A DNA stretch of 64,000 nt from Acinetobacter tibetensis (GCF_023824315.1 NZ_CP098732.1:2418001-2482000), one strand, 5' to 3'; numbered from the stretch's first letter, positions 8,471 to 20,513 are shown. Notes: a model not told the origin generated them from the sequence alone. Numbers and translations are program-made.

Positions 8471-9361
8471 TTAAGCCAAACCTTTTTCTTTCAATACTTG
8501 TAACATGGTAGAACCGAGCTCGGCAGGACTCCGTGTATACGCCATTCCAGCGCGCTCAAAGGCTGCGAATTTTTCTTCAGCAGTTCCTTTACCACCTGAA
8601 ATAATCGCACCAGCATGTCCCATACGCTTACCTTTTGGTGCGGTTACCCCTGCAATGTAACCAACTACAGGTTTAGTAACATTCGACTGAATATATTCAG
8701 CTGCTTCTTCTTCAGCCGAGCCTCCAATTTCACCAATCATGATAATGGCATCAGTATCAGGGTCATCTTGGAACAGTTTTAATGCATCAATTTGGTTCAT
8801 ACCTGGAATTGGGTCACCACCAATACCGATACAGGTCGATTGTCCTAGACCCAGTTTAGTGGTCTGAGCAACCGCCTCATAAGTCAATGTTCCTGAACGT
8901 GAAATAATCCCGATACGACCCGGTTGATGAATATGACCCGGCATAATTCCAATTTTACATTCCCCCGGTGTAATCACCCCAGGACAGTTTGGACCCACTA
9001 AACGTGTTCCATTGCCATTGGTTTCTAAATAACGCTTGGCTTTTAACATATCTAGCGTCGGCACGCCTTCGGTAATTACCACAATCAGTCCAACACCTGA
9101 ATCAACTGCTTCAATGATTGAGTCAAGTACATAAGGCGCGGGCACATAAATCACAGATGCATCAGCTTGCGTTTCACGCACAGCATCTTTCATTGTATTA
9201 AAAACGGGTAAATCTAAATGAGTCGTGCCGCCTTTACCTGGGGTCACACCACCCACGACTTTGGTTCCATAGTCGAGTGCTTGTGCAGAATGGAAAGTAC
9301 CATTTTTACCTGTGAAGCCTTGTACCAATACTTTTGTGTTTTTATTAATTAATACGCTCAT
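8471..9361 (-). CDS. sucD: Succinyl-CoA synthetase (ADP-forming), alpha subunit
   Basis: The 296-residue protein has the CoA-binding fold at the N-terminus ([13 protein letters not shown]) and the phosphohistidine motif near the C-terminus ([16 protein letters not shown], His about 249). With SucC it converts succinyl-CoA to succinate with formation of ATP, in the cytoplasm. It follows sucC with an 11-base gap that contains AAGGAG, so the two are one operon and probably translated in step. Confidence 0.97.
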   Translation of the reverse strand: MSVLINKNTKVLVQGFTGKNGTFHSAQALDYGTKVVGGVTPGKGGTTHLDLPVFNTMKDAVRETQADASVIYVPAPYVLDSIIEAVDSGVGLIVVITEGVPTLDMLKAKRYLETNGNGTRLVGPNCPGVITPGECKIGIMPGHIHQPGRIGIISRSGTLTYEAVAQTTKLGLGQSTCIGIGGDPIPGMNQIDALKLFQDDPDTDAIIMIGEIGGSAEEEAAEYIQSNVTKPVVGYIAGVTAPKGKRMGHAGAIISGGKGTAEEKFAAFERAGMAYTRSPAELGSTMLQVLKEKGLA

Positions 9362-9372
9362 GATGGCACTCC

Positions 9373-10539
9373 TTATGCTTTTACTGCTGCAACAATCTTT
9401 TCTGCAGCATCAGCCAAGCCGTTTGCAGAAGTTAATTTCAAACCTGATTCATCTAGAATTTTTGCACCCAATTCCGCATTGTTGCCTTCTAAACGAACCA
9501 CGACAGGAACACTCACATGTACTTCCTGAACCGCAGCAATAATAGCTTCCGCAATCATGTCACAACGAACAATACCACCAAAAATGTTAATTAAAACACC
9601 TTGTACCGAGGTATCTGCCAAGATCAATTTAAATGCTTCAATGACGCGCTCTTTGGTTGCACCACCACCAACATCTAAAAAGTTTGCAGGTTGCCCACCA
9701 TAAAGTTTAATAATATCCATGGTTGCCATTGCCAAACCTGCACCGTTGACCATACATCCAATATTACCTTCTAAAGCAACATAGTTCAGATCAAATTCCG
9801 ATGCTTTTAATTCACGTTCATTTTCTTGTGATTTATCACGAAGTGCAGACACTTCTGGCAAACGATATAAAGCATTTGAATCAATACCGACTTTGGCATC
9901 AACACATAAAATTTCACCATTTTCACGGACTGATAATGGGTTAATCTCGAATAAGGCAAAATCATTTTCAATAAATGCCTGATATGCAGCCGTCATAATT
10001 TTGACAAATTGTGCAATCTGGCCATCTTTTAATTTCAATGCAAATGCAACTTCACGTGCTTGAAAAGGCTGTAAACCCACTAATGGGTCAACTTCTACTT
10101 TAATAATTTTTTCTGGGGTTTCTTCTGCAACTTTTTCAATTTCTACACCGCCTTCGGTCGATGCCATAAACGTTACACGGCGACTTGAACGATCAACGAC
10201 TGCACCAAAATATAACTCACGTTCTACTGGATAGACATCCTCACAAACCAAGACACTATTCACAGGCTGACCATTGGCGTCAGTTTGATAAGTAACTAAA
10301 CGAGTACCGATGATATGGTTTGCGTAATCTGCCGCTTCAATACTGGATTTTACAACTTTAACACCACCAGCTTTACCACGACCACCAGCATGCACCTGCG
10401 CTTTCATAACCGCAAATTTTCCACCAAGTTGCTCGAAAGCTTTCACTGCTTCTTCTGCATTGGTTGCCAATACACCTTCTTGAACAGGCATACCATATTT
10501 TTTTAATAACGCTTTGGCTTGATACTCATGTAGATTCAT
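9373..10539 (-). CDS. sucC: Succinyl-CoA synthetase, beta subunit
   Basis: The 388-residue protein begins [19 protein letters not shown] and carries an ATP-grasp domain ([16 protein letters not shown]) and a C-terminal CoA-ligase domain ([13 protein letters not shown]). Length and motifs match E. coli SucC. It is the first gene of a sucCD unit separated from lpd by a terminator, so it probably has its own promoter within 10540-10675. Confidence 0.97.
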   Translation of the reverse strand: MNLHEYQAKALLKKYGMPVQEGVLATNAEEAVKAFEQLGGKFAVMKAQVHAGGRGKAGGVKVVKSSIEAADYANHIIGTRLVTYQTDANGQPVNSVLVCEDVYPVERELYFGAVVDRSSRRVTFMASTEGGVEIEKVAEETPEKIIKVEVDPLVGLQPFQAREVAFALKLKDGQIAQFVKIMTAAYQAFIENDFALFEINPLSVRENGEILCVDAKVGIDSNALYRLPEVSALRDKSQENERELKASEFDLNYVALEGNIGCMVNGAGLAMATMDIIKLYGGQPANFLDVGGGATKERVIEAFKLILADTSVQGVLINIFGGIVRCDMIAEAIIAAVQEVHVSVPVVVRLEGNNAELGAKILDESGLKLTSANGLADAAEKIVAAVKA

Positions 10540-10675
10540 TGACTAACCTTTTACTACTTCTTTGCTTTGTTATGGACTGACTAATTCCTAGACTCACGTC
10601 TTATTTGGTATTAGTCCTTATTACATTTTTTCTTTCTTATTTGTAGTAGATTGTTCTGGTAAAAACAACCTTTAA

Positions 10676-10707
10676 TCAAAAAAAAGAGCGGTTAAAACCG
10701 CTCTTTT
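10676..10707 (-). terminator. Terminator after lpd
   Basis: A 12-bp perfect stem (10682-10693 with 10696-10707) has a T run on the minus strand. It separates sucAB-lpd from sucCD. Confidence 0.85.
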
Positions 10708-10713
10708 CTTGTC

Positions 10714-12180
<1,467 letters not shown>

Positions 12181-12207
12181 CTAAGCCTGTTATTTTTATT
12201 CTATCGA

Positions 12208-13425
12208 TTAAAGGTCAAGGATCAATTTAGCTGGTTCTTCTAACAATTCTTTGATTGTTACCAAGAAACCTACAGCTTCTTTACCATCAATTAAACGATG
12301 GTCATAAGAAAGCGCTAAATACATCATTGGCAAGATTTCTACTTGACCATTTACAGCCATTGGACGCTCTTGGATTTTGTGCATACCCAAAATTGCAGTC
12401 TGTGGTGTATTCAAGATCGGAGTCGATAACAATGAACCGAAAGTACCACCGTTCGTGATTGTGAACGTACCGCCAGTCATGTCTTCGATGCCTAATTTGC
12501 CATCACGTGCTTTGTAAGCAAAGTCACGAATACCATTTTCAACTTCAGCATAGTTCATACGATCTGTGTTACGAAGCACAGGTACAACTAGACCACGCTC
12601 AGAAGATACCGCTACACCGATGTCGTAGTAACCGTGATAAACAATGTCATCACCATCAATTGAAGCATTAACCGCTGGGTAGCGTTTAAGCGCTTCAGTT
12701 GCAGCTTTAACAAAGAAAGACATAAAGCCAAGACGCGCACCATGACGCTTCTCAAATGCATCTTTATATTGTGCACGCATTTCCATGATCGGCTTCATGT
12801 TCACTTCGTTAAACGTCGTCAACATTGCTGTTTCTTGAGTTGCCGCAAGCAGACGTTCAGCTACACGCTTACGAAGACGTGTCATCGGAACACGTTTTTC
12901 AATACGCTCACCAACCGCTACGCTTAAAGGTGCAGCAGCAGGAATGGCTGGTTTAGTTTGGTGATTTGAAACATCTTCTTTAGTAATACGGCCACCACGA
13001 CCTGTACCTGCAACGTCAGCCGCAGCAATACCAGTTTCTGTTAATGCTTTACGCACAGCAGGAGCTTGGTCTTGAACTTGTTGAGCACGTTCAACTACTG
13101 GTGCAGCACCCGCTTGAGTATTTGCAGCAGCTTGTTCAACTTTCGCTTCACCTTGGACTGCTTCTGTTGCAGCAGCACCAGAAACTACACCTTCTTCAAA
13201 CTGAGCAATTACTTCAGCAGAAAGAACTGTGTCGCCTTCACCTTTAATGATTGTAACGATTGTACCGTCAGCAGGAGCAACGACTTCTAAAACAACTTTG
13301 TCTGTTTCAATATCACAGATCACTTCATCACGTGATACTGCTTCACCTGGTTGTTTGTGCCAAGTTGCGATTGTTCCGTCAGCAACTGACTCAGGGAATA
13401 CCGGTGCTTTAATTTCGGTTGCCAT
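12208..13425 (-). CDS. sucB: Dihydrolipoyllysine succinyltransferase (E2 of 2-oxoglutarate dehydrogenase)
   Basis: The 405-residue protein has one lipoyl domain (lipoylated Lys in ETDKVVLEV, about residue 43), an Ala/Gln-rich linker (about 85-120), an E3-binding domain ([20 protein letters not shown]) and a catalytic domain with the [11 protein letters not shown] motif. It is the core of the complex and passes the succinyl group to CoA. It starts 16 bases after sucA with AGGAGA just upstream. Confidence 0.97.
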   Translation of the reverse strand: MATEIKAPVFPESVADGTIATWHKQPGEAVSRDEVICDIETDKVVLEVVAPADGTIVTIIKGEGDTVLSAEVIAQFEEGVVSGAAATEAVQGEAKVEQAAANTQAGAAPVVERAQQVQDQAPAVRKALTETGIAAADVAGTGRGGRITKEDVSNHQTKPAIPAAAPLSVAVGERIEKRVPMTRLRKRVAERLLAATQETAMLTTFNEVNMKPIMEMRAQYKDAFEKRHGARLGFMSFFVKAATEALKRYPAVNASIDGDDIVYHGYYDIGVAVSSERGLVVPVLRNTDRMNYAEVENGIRDFAYKARDGKLGIEDMTGGTFTITNGGTFGSLLSTPILNTPQTAILGMHKIQERPMAVNGQVEILPMMYLALSYDHRLIDGKEAVGFLVTIKELLEEPAKLILDL

Positions 13426-13441
13426 TACTTAGAATCTCCTG

Positions 13442-16264
13442 TTATTCAGCTACGATCGCTAAAGCGTCATTTACGAGCTGAGCTTGTTGTTTTGCATGCA
13501 AATATGGTGAACCACAAGCCGGTGCAGCAGAAGCTTCACGACCTGCATAACTGATACGTACTGGTTTAGCCGACTTCATTACATCATCATATAGACGAGG
13601 AGCAATAAATAACCAAGCGCCTTGGTTCTTCGGCTCTTCTTGCGTCCAAACAATGTCTTTCACATTTGGATATTGAGCAAGAACTTCAGCAATACGTTGT
13701 TCAGGGTATGGATACAATTGTTCAATACGAACGATTGCAGTGTTATTCAACTCTTGCTCACGACGTTTCTCAAGCAAGTCGTAGTAAACCTTACCACCAC
13801 AAAGTACTAAACGTGTTACGTCTGCTTTGTTGATGTTGTCGATCTCATCAATCACTGTTTGGAATGTACTGTTTGCAAGTTCACTTAAAGTAGACGTTGC
13901 AAGTTTGTGGCGAAGTAAAGACTTCGGCGACATGATGATCATTGGCTTACGAATTGGGCGAATCGCTTGACGACGTAAAGCATGGAAAATCTGCGCTGGG
14001 GTAGTCGGTGTCATCACTTGCATGTTGTCTTCAGCACATAGCTGTAAGAAACGCTCTAAACGTGCAGATGAGTGCTCTGGACCTTGACCTTCAAAACCGT
14101 GCGGAAGAAGTAAGGTTAAACCACACACACGCTCCCACTTAGTTTCACCTGATGCGATGAACTGATCGATCACAACCTGTGCACAGTTTGCGAAGTCACC
14201 AAATTGTGCTTCCCAAATGACCAAGCTCTTAGGAAGTGTGGTTGCATAACCATACTCAAAACCTAACACCGCCATTTCCGACAATAATGAGTCGTAAATT
14301 GCAGTACGTGGTTGGTTTTCTTTGATATGGCACAGTGGAATATAAGTTGAACCATCCACTTGGTTATGCAGTTTTGCATGACGGTGCGAGAAAGTACCAC
14401 GACCTACGTCTTCACCTGTTAAACGAACCAAATAGCCATCATCTAAAATAGATGCATAAGCCAAAGTTTCCGCAGCACCCCAGTTCAATGGCATTTCGCC
14501 AGTTTGCATTTTCAAGCGATCATCAATCACTTTTGCAACTTGACGCTGCATTACGAAGCCTTCAGGAAGCTCACGCATTTTGCGACCGAGTTCTTTTAAG
14601 CGATCTTCAGAGAAGGTTGTGTCCCAAATGTCTGTGTATTCATGACCTAAGTATGGCGTCCAATCTACAAACATTTTTGTATTTGGCTCTAATACCAAGG
14701 CATTTGCAACGTGCTTACCTGCTTCTAAATCAGAACGATAATCTTCTACCATTTGGTCGGCAGCAGCACGATCTAACACATTTTGCTGAACCAATTGGTC
14801 TGCATACAATGCACGAGTCGTGGTTTTTTTGTTGATCACTTGATACATCATTGGCTGTGTTGCAGCTGGCTCATCCGCTTCGTTATGACCACGACGACGG
14901 TAACAGAACATGTCAATTACAACATCTTTACGGAATGTATGACGGAAATCATGCGCCAATTGAGCAACAAACAATACTGACTCAGGATCATCACCGTTCA
15001 CATGGAAAATCGGTGCTTGGATCATTTTCGCGATGTCCGTACAGTATTCTGTAGAACGCGCATCACGTGGATCAGAAGTTGTGAAACCCACTTGGTTATT
15101 CACAACAATGTGAACCGTACCACCAACTGTATAGCCACGAGTTTGTGACATTTGGAAGGTTTCTTGGTTAACACCTTGACCTGCAAATGCAGCATCACCA
15201 TGCACAATCACTGGCAATACATCGTCACCGCCGATGTCTTTACGACGTACTTGACGTGCACGTACCGAACCTTCTACGACTGGTCCAACGATTTCTAAGT
15301 GCGATGGGTTAAATGCCAATGCCAAGTGAACTTCACCACCTGGAGTCATGACATTCGAAGAGAAACCTTGGTGGTATTTAACGTCACCAGAACCTTTTTT
15401 ATGTAAGCTCTTACCTTCGAACTCACCAAATAGGTCTGCTGGGTTTTTACCCATGATGTTCACAAGAAGGTTCAAACGACCACGGTGTGGCATACCAATG
15501 ACCACTTCTTTACAACCTACAGAACCTGCACGTTGAATCAAAGCATCAACCATTGGAATGAAAGATTCACCACCTTCAACACCAAAACGTTTTGCACCGA
15601 CGTATTTATTACCTAAGAATTTTTCTAGGCCTTCAGCCGCAGTTAAACGCTCTAATACGTGTTTTTTCTGGTCTGCTGTAAAGTTAAATTGCCCACGTGC
15701 ACCTTCAAGGCGTTGTTGAATCCAACGTTTTTCTTTGGTATCAACAATGTGCATGTATTCTGCACCAATCGAAGCACAGTAGGTTGCTTCCATGGCTTGA
15801 ACCATTTCACCTAAAGTCGCTTCGTCTTTACCAATCAAAAGATTACCTGTATTGAATACAGTATCTAAATCCGATTGAGTTAAACCATGTGCAGCAAGAT
15901 CAAGATCTGGCACGATTTCACGTTTTGCCAAACCTAGTGGATCAAGCTTCGCTTTCTGATGACCTCGGTTACGATACGCTGCAATAAGTTGTAATACGCC
16001 AATTTGACGACGCTCATGTTCAGTACTAACTGTGCTTTGAACCACTGCCTGAACACGGCTTGAATTGCGGCCTAATAAGAGGAATTGCTCACGTACATTG
16101 CTGTGTGGTTGATCACCTTTCGGGAATTTATCGAAGTATACACGCCAATCAGCACCAACTGATTCAGGTGACGTCAAATACTGCTCATAAAGTTCTTCAA
16201 TATACGCTGCACTATCAGCGGAAAGTTCAGTGTCAAGACGCAGAGCGTCAGCAACTTCTTGCAT
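13442..16264 (-). CDS. sucA: 2-oxoglutarate dehydrogenase E1 component
   Basis: The 940-residue thiamine-diphosphate enzyme decarboxylates 2-oxoglutarate and loads lipoyl-SucB. Family signatures include the N-terminal YIEELYEQYL segment, GMPHRGRLNLL, GHNEADEPA, and the C-terminal EEPKNQGAWLFI. I use the ATG at 16264 (MQEVADALRL); an ATG four codons upstream lies only two bases from AGGA, too close for efficient use. It is first in the sucAB-lpd unit, and a long palindrome-bearing region lies upstream. Confidence 0.97.
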   Translation of the reverse strand: MQEVADALRLDTELSADSAAYIEELYEQYLTSPESVGADWRVYFDKFPKGDQPHSNVREQFLLLGRNSSRVQAVVQSTVSTEHERRQIGVLQLIAAYRNRGHQKAKLDPLGLAKREIVPDLDLAAHGLTQSDLDTVFNTGNLLIGKDEATLGEMVQAMEATYCASIGAEYMHIVDTKEKRWIQQRLEGARGQFNFTADQKKHVLERLTAAEGLEKFLGNKYVGAKRFGVEGGESFIPMVDALIQRAGSVGCKEVVIGMPHRGRLNLLVNIMGKNPADLFGEFEGKSLHKKGSGDVKYHQGFSSNVMTPGGEVHLALAFNPSHLEIVGPVVEGSVRARQVRRKDIGGDDVLPVIVHGDAAFAGQGVNQETFQMSQTRGYTVGGTVHIVVNNQVGFTTSDPRDARSTEYCTDIAKMIQAPIFHVNGDDPESVLFVAQLAHDFRHTFRKDVVIDMFCYRRRGHNEADEPAATQPMMYQVINKKTTTRALYADQLVQQNVLDRAAADQMVEDYRSDLEAGKHVANALVLEPNTKMFVDWTPYLGHEYTDIWDTTFSEDRLKELGRKMRELPEGFVMQRQVAKVIDDRLKMQTGEMPLNWGAAETLAYASILDDGYLVRLTGEDVGRGTFSHRHAKLHNQVDGSTYIPLCHIKENQPRTAIYDSLLSEMAVLGFEYGYATTLPKSLVIWEAQFGDFANCAQVVIDQFIASGETKWERVCGLTLLLPHGFEGQGPEHSSARLERFLQLCAEDNMQVMTPTTPAQIFHALRRQAIRPIRKPMIIMSPKSLLRHKLATSTLSELANSTFQTVIDEIDNINKADVTRLVLCGGKVYYDLLEKRREQELNNTAIVRIEQLYPYPEQRIAEVLAQYPNVKDIVWTQEEPKNQGAWLFIAPRLYDDVMKSAKPVRISYAGREASAAPACGSPYLHAKQQAQLVNDALAIVAE

Positions 16265-16494
16265 TTGTGGACCCATTTCCTATTGCAAAAATATTTCAGG
16301 TGCCTTTTAAGCAACCCCATGATTGATAATGTCAAATTGGTAACATGACATTAGTCCCTAGCAGACATCAGCCTTAGGGCGTTATCACCACATTAGGAGT
16401 AACCTGATGTGAAAAATGAACAACAACACCCTCAATGGCATCATCACTCATCCATATATACTCGACCGAAACCGAGCAATTTTTTGCAAAATCG

Positions 16495-16533
16495 TTTTAG
16501 AAAAGATAAATTCTTGATTTAGCTTTTCTAAAA
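16495..16533. promoter_or_regulatory. 39-nt palindrome upstream of sucA
   Basis: A perfect 11-bp inverted repeat (16495-16505 with 16523-16533) encloses a second 5-bp repeat (TAAAT/ATTTA, 16507-16511 with 16517-16521) around a TCTTG centre, with one A/G mismatch between the two stems. No U tract follows on either strand, so it does not look like a terminator. It may be an operator or a leader hairpin of sucA. Confidence 0.55.
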
Positions 16534-16779
16534 CCACTTAGAAAGTATGTAAGCACCCAATTTATATCAAAAAATGTGCATTAATTAACCACAGTTTTTT
16601 TCAATATAACGATGTATCAAATCGTAACATGTTCCTCTTTCACCAATTGATTTTTTTGACACATACCATTCATAAATCAGCGAAATACACATAATACTTT
16701 ATGCTGTACACTACGGTGATTTATCATCAATTGACAATAAATCTAGACCAAAGTCCTATTTAAATTTAGCAAATAATAA

Positions 16780-16810
16780 AAAAGAGCATCTTCTTACAAA
16801 CTGCCCTTTT
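16780..16810 (-). terminator. Orphan minus-strand terminator-like hairpin
   Basis: A 9-bp stem with one G-T pair (16802-16810 with 16780-16788) and a 13-nt loop is followed by a T run on the minus strand. It lies about 150 bases beyond the sdhB terminator. It may be a back-up terminator or the end of a short RNA. Confidence 0.5.
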
Positions 16811-16961
16811 CTAACGTTATATAATAGCATTTATTCTACGCGACAAACGCTTTTTCAGCATAAATAATCCATCTGTTTTTACATGAATTGCACAAATTAT
16901 ATTTATGTTCTCGTTCCTTTCCAGCAAAACAGTATTACACACGATAATTTTCAGGCTTCAT

Positions 16962-16993
16962 AAAAAAAGCACACTCTTGAGTGTGCTTTTTTT
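16962..16993 (-). terminator. Terminator after sdhB
   Basis: A 15-bp perfect stem with a TT centre has long A and T flanks. It closes sdhCDAB. Confidence 0.9.
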
Positions 16994-17015
16994 AAGCATT
17001 TTTAATCTCTAAAGA

Positions 17016-17726
17016 TTAGCCTGCCATATCTAAAAGCATGTTACGGATATGACCGATTGCTTTAGTTGGATTCAAACCTTTAGGACATACTGATACACAG
17101 TTCATGATGCCTTTACAACGGAACAATGAGAATGGATCGTCAAGACGAGCCAAACGCTCTTGAGTTGCTGTATCACGTGAATCGATGATGAAACGGTAGG
17201 CATTCAATAACGCTGAAGGACCCAAGAATTTATCAGGGTTCCACCAGAACGATGGGCATGAAGTTGAACAACATGCACAAAGAATACATTCGTATAAACC
17301 ATCTAAGTGTTCACGCTCTTCAGGAGCCTGTAAACGCTCTTTTGGTGGCGCAGGTTGATTATTGATCAAGAATGGATGAATTTTGTTGTACTGATCGTAG
17401 AACTGATTCATATCCACAACTAAATCTTTAACCACTGGCAAACCTGGTAAAGGACGAACAGTAATCACTTCTGGCAAGTCGTTTAGGTTCCAAAGACACG
17501 CTAAACCATTTTTACCATTAATGTTCACACCATCTGAACCACAAATACCTTCACGACATGAACGACGGAACGTTAAAGTTTCATCTTGTACTTTCAATGC
17601 AAGAAGCGCATCAAGCAACATACGGTGCTTATCAGTCAACTCAAGCTTAAAAGTTTGCATGTATGGTGCTGCATCCTTATCAGGATCGTAGCGGTAGATA
17701 TTAAATGTACGAGTACCTCTACTCAT
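17016..17726 (-). CDS. sdhB: Succinate dehydrogenase iron-sulfur subunit
   Basis: The 236-residue protein carries the [2Fe-2S] ligands (CREGICGSDG plus a later Cys) and the [4Fe-4S] and [3Fe-4S] motifs (CILCACCSTSCP, CKGIMNCVSVCPKGLNP). It passes electrons from SdhA to ubiquinone at the inner membrane. GGGAGAAG precedes the ATG. It is 14 bases after sdhA and is the last gene of the operon. Confidence 0.97.
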   Translation of the reverse strand: MSRGTRTFNIYRYDPDKDAAPYMQTFKLELTDKHRMLLDALLALKVQDETLTFRRSCREGICGSDGVNINGKNGLACLWNLNDLPEVITVRPLPGLPVVKDLVVDMNQFYDQYNKIHPFLINNQPAPPKERLQAPEEREHLDGLYECILCACCSTSCPSFWWNPDKFLGPSALLNAYRFIIDSRDTATQERLARLDDPFSLFRCKGIMNCVSVCPKGLNPTKAIGHIRNMLLDMAG

Positions 17727-17740
17727 CTTACTTCTCCCAA

Positions 17741-19639
17741 TTAGAATGTACGTGGTTTAGGTGGAATTGCAGCTACAGATAGTGGCTTGTAACGTACCGG
17801 CTTGTATTCAAGATGGTTATCGCTAGAGAACCATAATGTGTGCTTCATCCACTCATCATCACGACGACCGTACGGGTATTCTGGATGATCAGGAGATTCT
17901 TCAAAATCTACAACTGTATGTGCACCACGGCATTCTTTACGTGCAGCAGCAGAAATCAAGGTCGCTTTAGCAACTTCATACAAGTTTTCAACTTCTAAAG
18001 CTTCAATACGTGCCGTGTTGAATACCTTAGATTTGTCTTTCAAATGAATGTTACGAACACGTGATTCAATCGCAAGAATTTCTTTCACGCCTTTATCAAG
18101 CAATGCTTCTGTACGGAATACACCAGCATGGTCTTGTACGATGTCTCGAATTGCATCAGCAACTTCTTGCGCATTTTCACCTGTTGTTGACTCATCCAAT
18201 TTACGGATACGCGCAACAGTTTGCTCAAGTACAGTTGTAGGAAGTGGTTGGTATTCATCACCGTGGTGTTTAGTCACGTAATCGATGATGTGTTCACCCG
18301 CAGCCTTACCAAATACAACCAAGTCAAGAAGCGAGTTCGTACCTAAACGGTTTGCACCATGTACAGATACACAAGAACACTCACCAATTGCATAGAAGCC
18401 TTTAACAGGTTTCGTAAAGTTACGCTCACCCGCGTTGGTAGAATAAACATCAGTTTCTTTGTTGTAGTTCGCTTCAAGCGGTGAAGTTTCACGGCTTTCT
18501 GGCACTACAACTTGACCATGGATGTTTGTAGGAATACCACCCATTTGGTAATGGATTGTCGGTACTACAGGAATTGGCTCTTTAGTGATGTCAACGTTCG
18601 CGAATTTCTTACCAATCTCAAATACAGATGGAAGACGCTTCATGATTGTTTCAGCACCCAAGTGCGTCATATCAAGCAAGATGTAGTCTTTCTTCGGACC
18701 ACAACCACGACCTTCTTTAATTTCTTGGTCCATAGAACGTGATACAAAGTCACGTGGCGCCAAGTCTTTTAAAGTTGGTGCATAGCGTTCCATGAACGGC
18801 TCACCCGCATCGTTACGAAGGATCGCACCTTCACCACGACAGCCTTCGGTCAACAATACACCTGCGCCCGCAACACCCGTAGGGTGGAATTGCCAGAATT
18901 CCATATCTTGTAATGGAATACCTGCACGAGCCGCCATACCAAGACCGTCACCAGTGTTGATATATGCGTTAGTAGATGCACGGTAAACACGACCCGCACC
19001 ACCTGTAGCAAACAATGTCGCTTTAGCTTGGAATACCGCAATTTTACCCGTTTCTTGGTCGTATGCAGTTACACCGAGTACATCACCCGCTTCATTACGG
19101 ATAAGATCAAGTGCAATCCATTCAACAAAGAATTGAGTACCCATTTTCACGTTGCTTTGATAAAGCGTGTGAAGAAGCGCGTGACCTGTACGGTCAGCAG
19201 CAGCACAAGCACGTGGAACAGCTTTTTCACCGTAGTTTGCAGAGTGACCACCGAATGGACGCTGGTAAATTGTACCATCAGCATTACGGTCAAATGGCAT
19301 ACCCAAGTGTTCTAATTCATAAACAACTTGTGGTGCTTCACGCGTCATAAATTCGATCGCGTCTTGGTCGCCCAACCAGTCTGAACCTTTTACAGTGTCA
19401 TAGAAGTGGTAGTGCCAGTTATCTTCTTGCATGTTACCAAGAGATGCACCAATACCACCCTGCGCTGCAACTGTATGTGAACGTGTTGGGAATACTTTAG
19501 TCAGAACCGCAACTTTTAAACCAGCTTGAGCAAGTTGGTAAGATGCGCGCATACCTGAACCACCACCACCAACGATGACAGCATCGAAAGTTTCGTGTGG
19601 AATATTTGTGTAATCTTCTTTAGGGGTTATAGCGCCCAT
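17741..19639 (-). CDS. sdhA: Succinate dehydrogenase flavoprotein subunit
   Basis: The 632-residue protein oxidises succinate to fumarate. FAD binding is shown by VIVGGGGSGMRAS, and the covalent-flavin His lies in RSHTVAAQGGIGASLGN. Substrate-site segments include FHPTGVAGAGVLLTEGCRGEGA and HGANRLGTNSLLD. Length is slightly greater than E. coli SdhA (588). The ATG is preceded by AGGAAGAG. It lies between sdhD and sdhB. Confidence 0.97.
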   Translation of the reverse strand: MGAITPKEDYTNIPHETFDAVIVGGGGSGMRASYQLAQAGLKVAVLTKVFPTRSHTVAAQGGIGASLGNMQEDNWHYHFYDTVKGSDWLGDQDAIEFMTREAPQVVYELEHLGMPFDRNADGTIYQRPFGGHSANYGEKAVPRACAAADRTGHALLHTLYQSNVKMGTQFFVEWIALDLIRNEAGDVLGVTAYDQETGKIAVFQAKATLFATGGAGRVYRASTNAYINTGDGLGMAARAGIPLQDMEFWQFHPTGVAGAGVLLTEGCRGEGAILRNDAGEPFMERYAPTLKDLAPRDFVSRSMDQEIKEGRGCGPKKDYILLDMTHLGAETIMKRLPSVFEIGKKFANVDITKEPIPVVPTIHYQMGGIPTNIHGQVVVPESRETSPLEANYNKETDVYSTNAGERNFTKPVKGFYAIGECSCVSVHGANRLGTNSLLDLVVFGKAAGEHIIDYVTKHHGDEYQPLPTTVLEQTVARIRKLDESTTGENAQEVADAIRDIVQDHAGVFRTEALLDKGVKEILAIESRVRNIHLKDKSKVFNTARIEALEVENLYEVAKATLISAAARKECRGAHTVVDFEESPDHPEYPYGRRDDEWMKHTLWFSSDNHLEYKPVRYKPLSVAAIPPKPRTF

Positions 19640-19651
19640 GATCTCTTCCTA

Positions 19652-20017
19652 TCAATTCGCCCAAAAAATCTGGATTGCCCAGATCGCATATGCAAATACA
19701 GCAATAATTACTGCTGAAGTTAGTACAAGGCGTAAACCTGAAGCTGAAGGCCCCATTTGACGAGTAGTCACATAATCCGTGAATACTTGCCACATACCAA
19801 TCCATGCATGTGCAACAAGAGATAAGACTGCTAATAAAGATAAGATCTTCATTGGAGCTGTCATCATAAAGCCGTACCACTGTTCGTAGCTAAAACCGCC
19901 ATTGCATAGGATCCAACCTAAAACAACAACAGTATAAACTGCTAATACGACAGCACTTACGCGTTGGATAAACCAATCACGAGAACCTGAACCCGTTAAA
20001 CCAGTAGCACTTTTCAT
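19652..20017 (-). CDS. sdhD: Succinate dehydrogenase membrane anchor subunit
   Basis: This is a 121-residue membrane protein with three helices. It has the SRDWFIQRVSAVVLAVYT opening and the WIGMWQVFTDY segment typical of SdhD; with SdhC it binds haem b and ubiquinone. The start is the ATG at 20017, which overlaps the sdhC stop by one base (TAATG). This indicates translational coupling; an ATG five codons upstream lies within sdhC. Confidence 0.93.
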   Translation of the reverse strand: MKSATGLTGSGSRDWFIQRVSAVVLAVYTVVVLGWILCNGGFSYEQWYGFMMTAPMKILSLLAVLSLVAHAWIGMWQVFTDYVTTRQMGPSASGLRLVLTSAVIIAVFAYAIWAIQIFWAN

Positions 20018-20415
20018 TAGATAACAATCCATACAAATGCCGCAATGATACCTATTGCAGACAAGATCAATGAAATAGTAGCTGCGACACGACCACTTTG
20101 CAGTTCTTCAGCAATACCTAGATCCGCAAGTAAATGCTTAACCCCCGCAATAAAGTGGAAAATTAAGCCGGCTACAAATACCCATACGATAAAACGCACG
20201 ATGAAGCTATTAAAAATAGCTTGCACTTGCGCAAAACCTTCAGGAGAAGACAATGATTTGTCTAAAATCCATAAAAGTACCGGTACGAGTAAAAATACGA
20301 TAACACCAGATAGACGGTGTAAAATTGATGCAATAGCCACAGGGGATTTTAAGTTTACTTCTAAAACTTGACCCATGGACAAATTGACAGGTCTGTTGCT
20401 TTTCACAGCGGGCAT
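20017..20415 (-). CDS. sdhC: Succinate dehydrogenase cytochrome b556 subunit
   Basis: The 132-residue membrane protein has three helices. The SILHRLSGVIVF segment is the family signature, and the haem-ligand His lies in FHFIAGVKHLLADLG. The ATG at 20415 abuts ACAGG with no spacer, so the in-frame GTG at 20406 (nine bases from the same AGG) may be the true start. A 7-bp hairpin lies just upstream in the leader. Confidence 0.93.
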   Translation of the reverse strand: MPAVKSNRPVNLSMGQVLEVNLKSPVAIASILHRLSGVIVFLLVPVLLWILDKSLSSPEGFAQVQAIFNSFIVRFIVWVFVAGLIFHFIAGVKHLLADLGIAEELQSGRVAATISLILSAIGIIAAFVWIVI

Positions 20416-20426
20416 CCTGTAAGTAA

Positions 20427-20444
20427 AAACTCCATCCGGAGTTT
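20427..20444 (-). promoter_or_regulatory. Hairpin in the sdhC leader
   Basis: On the minus strand AAACTCC and GGAGTTT pair perfectly around a GGAT loop, followed by T residues and then the sdhC start 12 bases later. It could modulate translation or act as an early attenuator. Confidence 0.4.
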
Positions 20445-20513
20445 GTTGGAATTAATTCGAAGGAAAGCTGGCATTGTCAGGCAAGTAAATGCCTAAACTT
20501 AAAACGACACTGA

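Larger units (their letters stand above)
16265..17015. other. Long non-coding region between sdhB and sucA
   Basis: About 750 bases without a convincing gene. It holds the sdhB terminator (16962-16993), a second minus-strand terminator-like hairpin (16780-16810), a 39-nt imperfect palindrome (16495-16533) and a 7-bp inverted repeat (AATGTCA/TGACATT, 16328-16352) close to sucA. It must contain the sucA promoter and leader. Confidence 0.7.
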
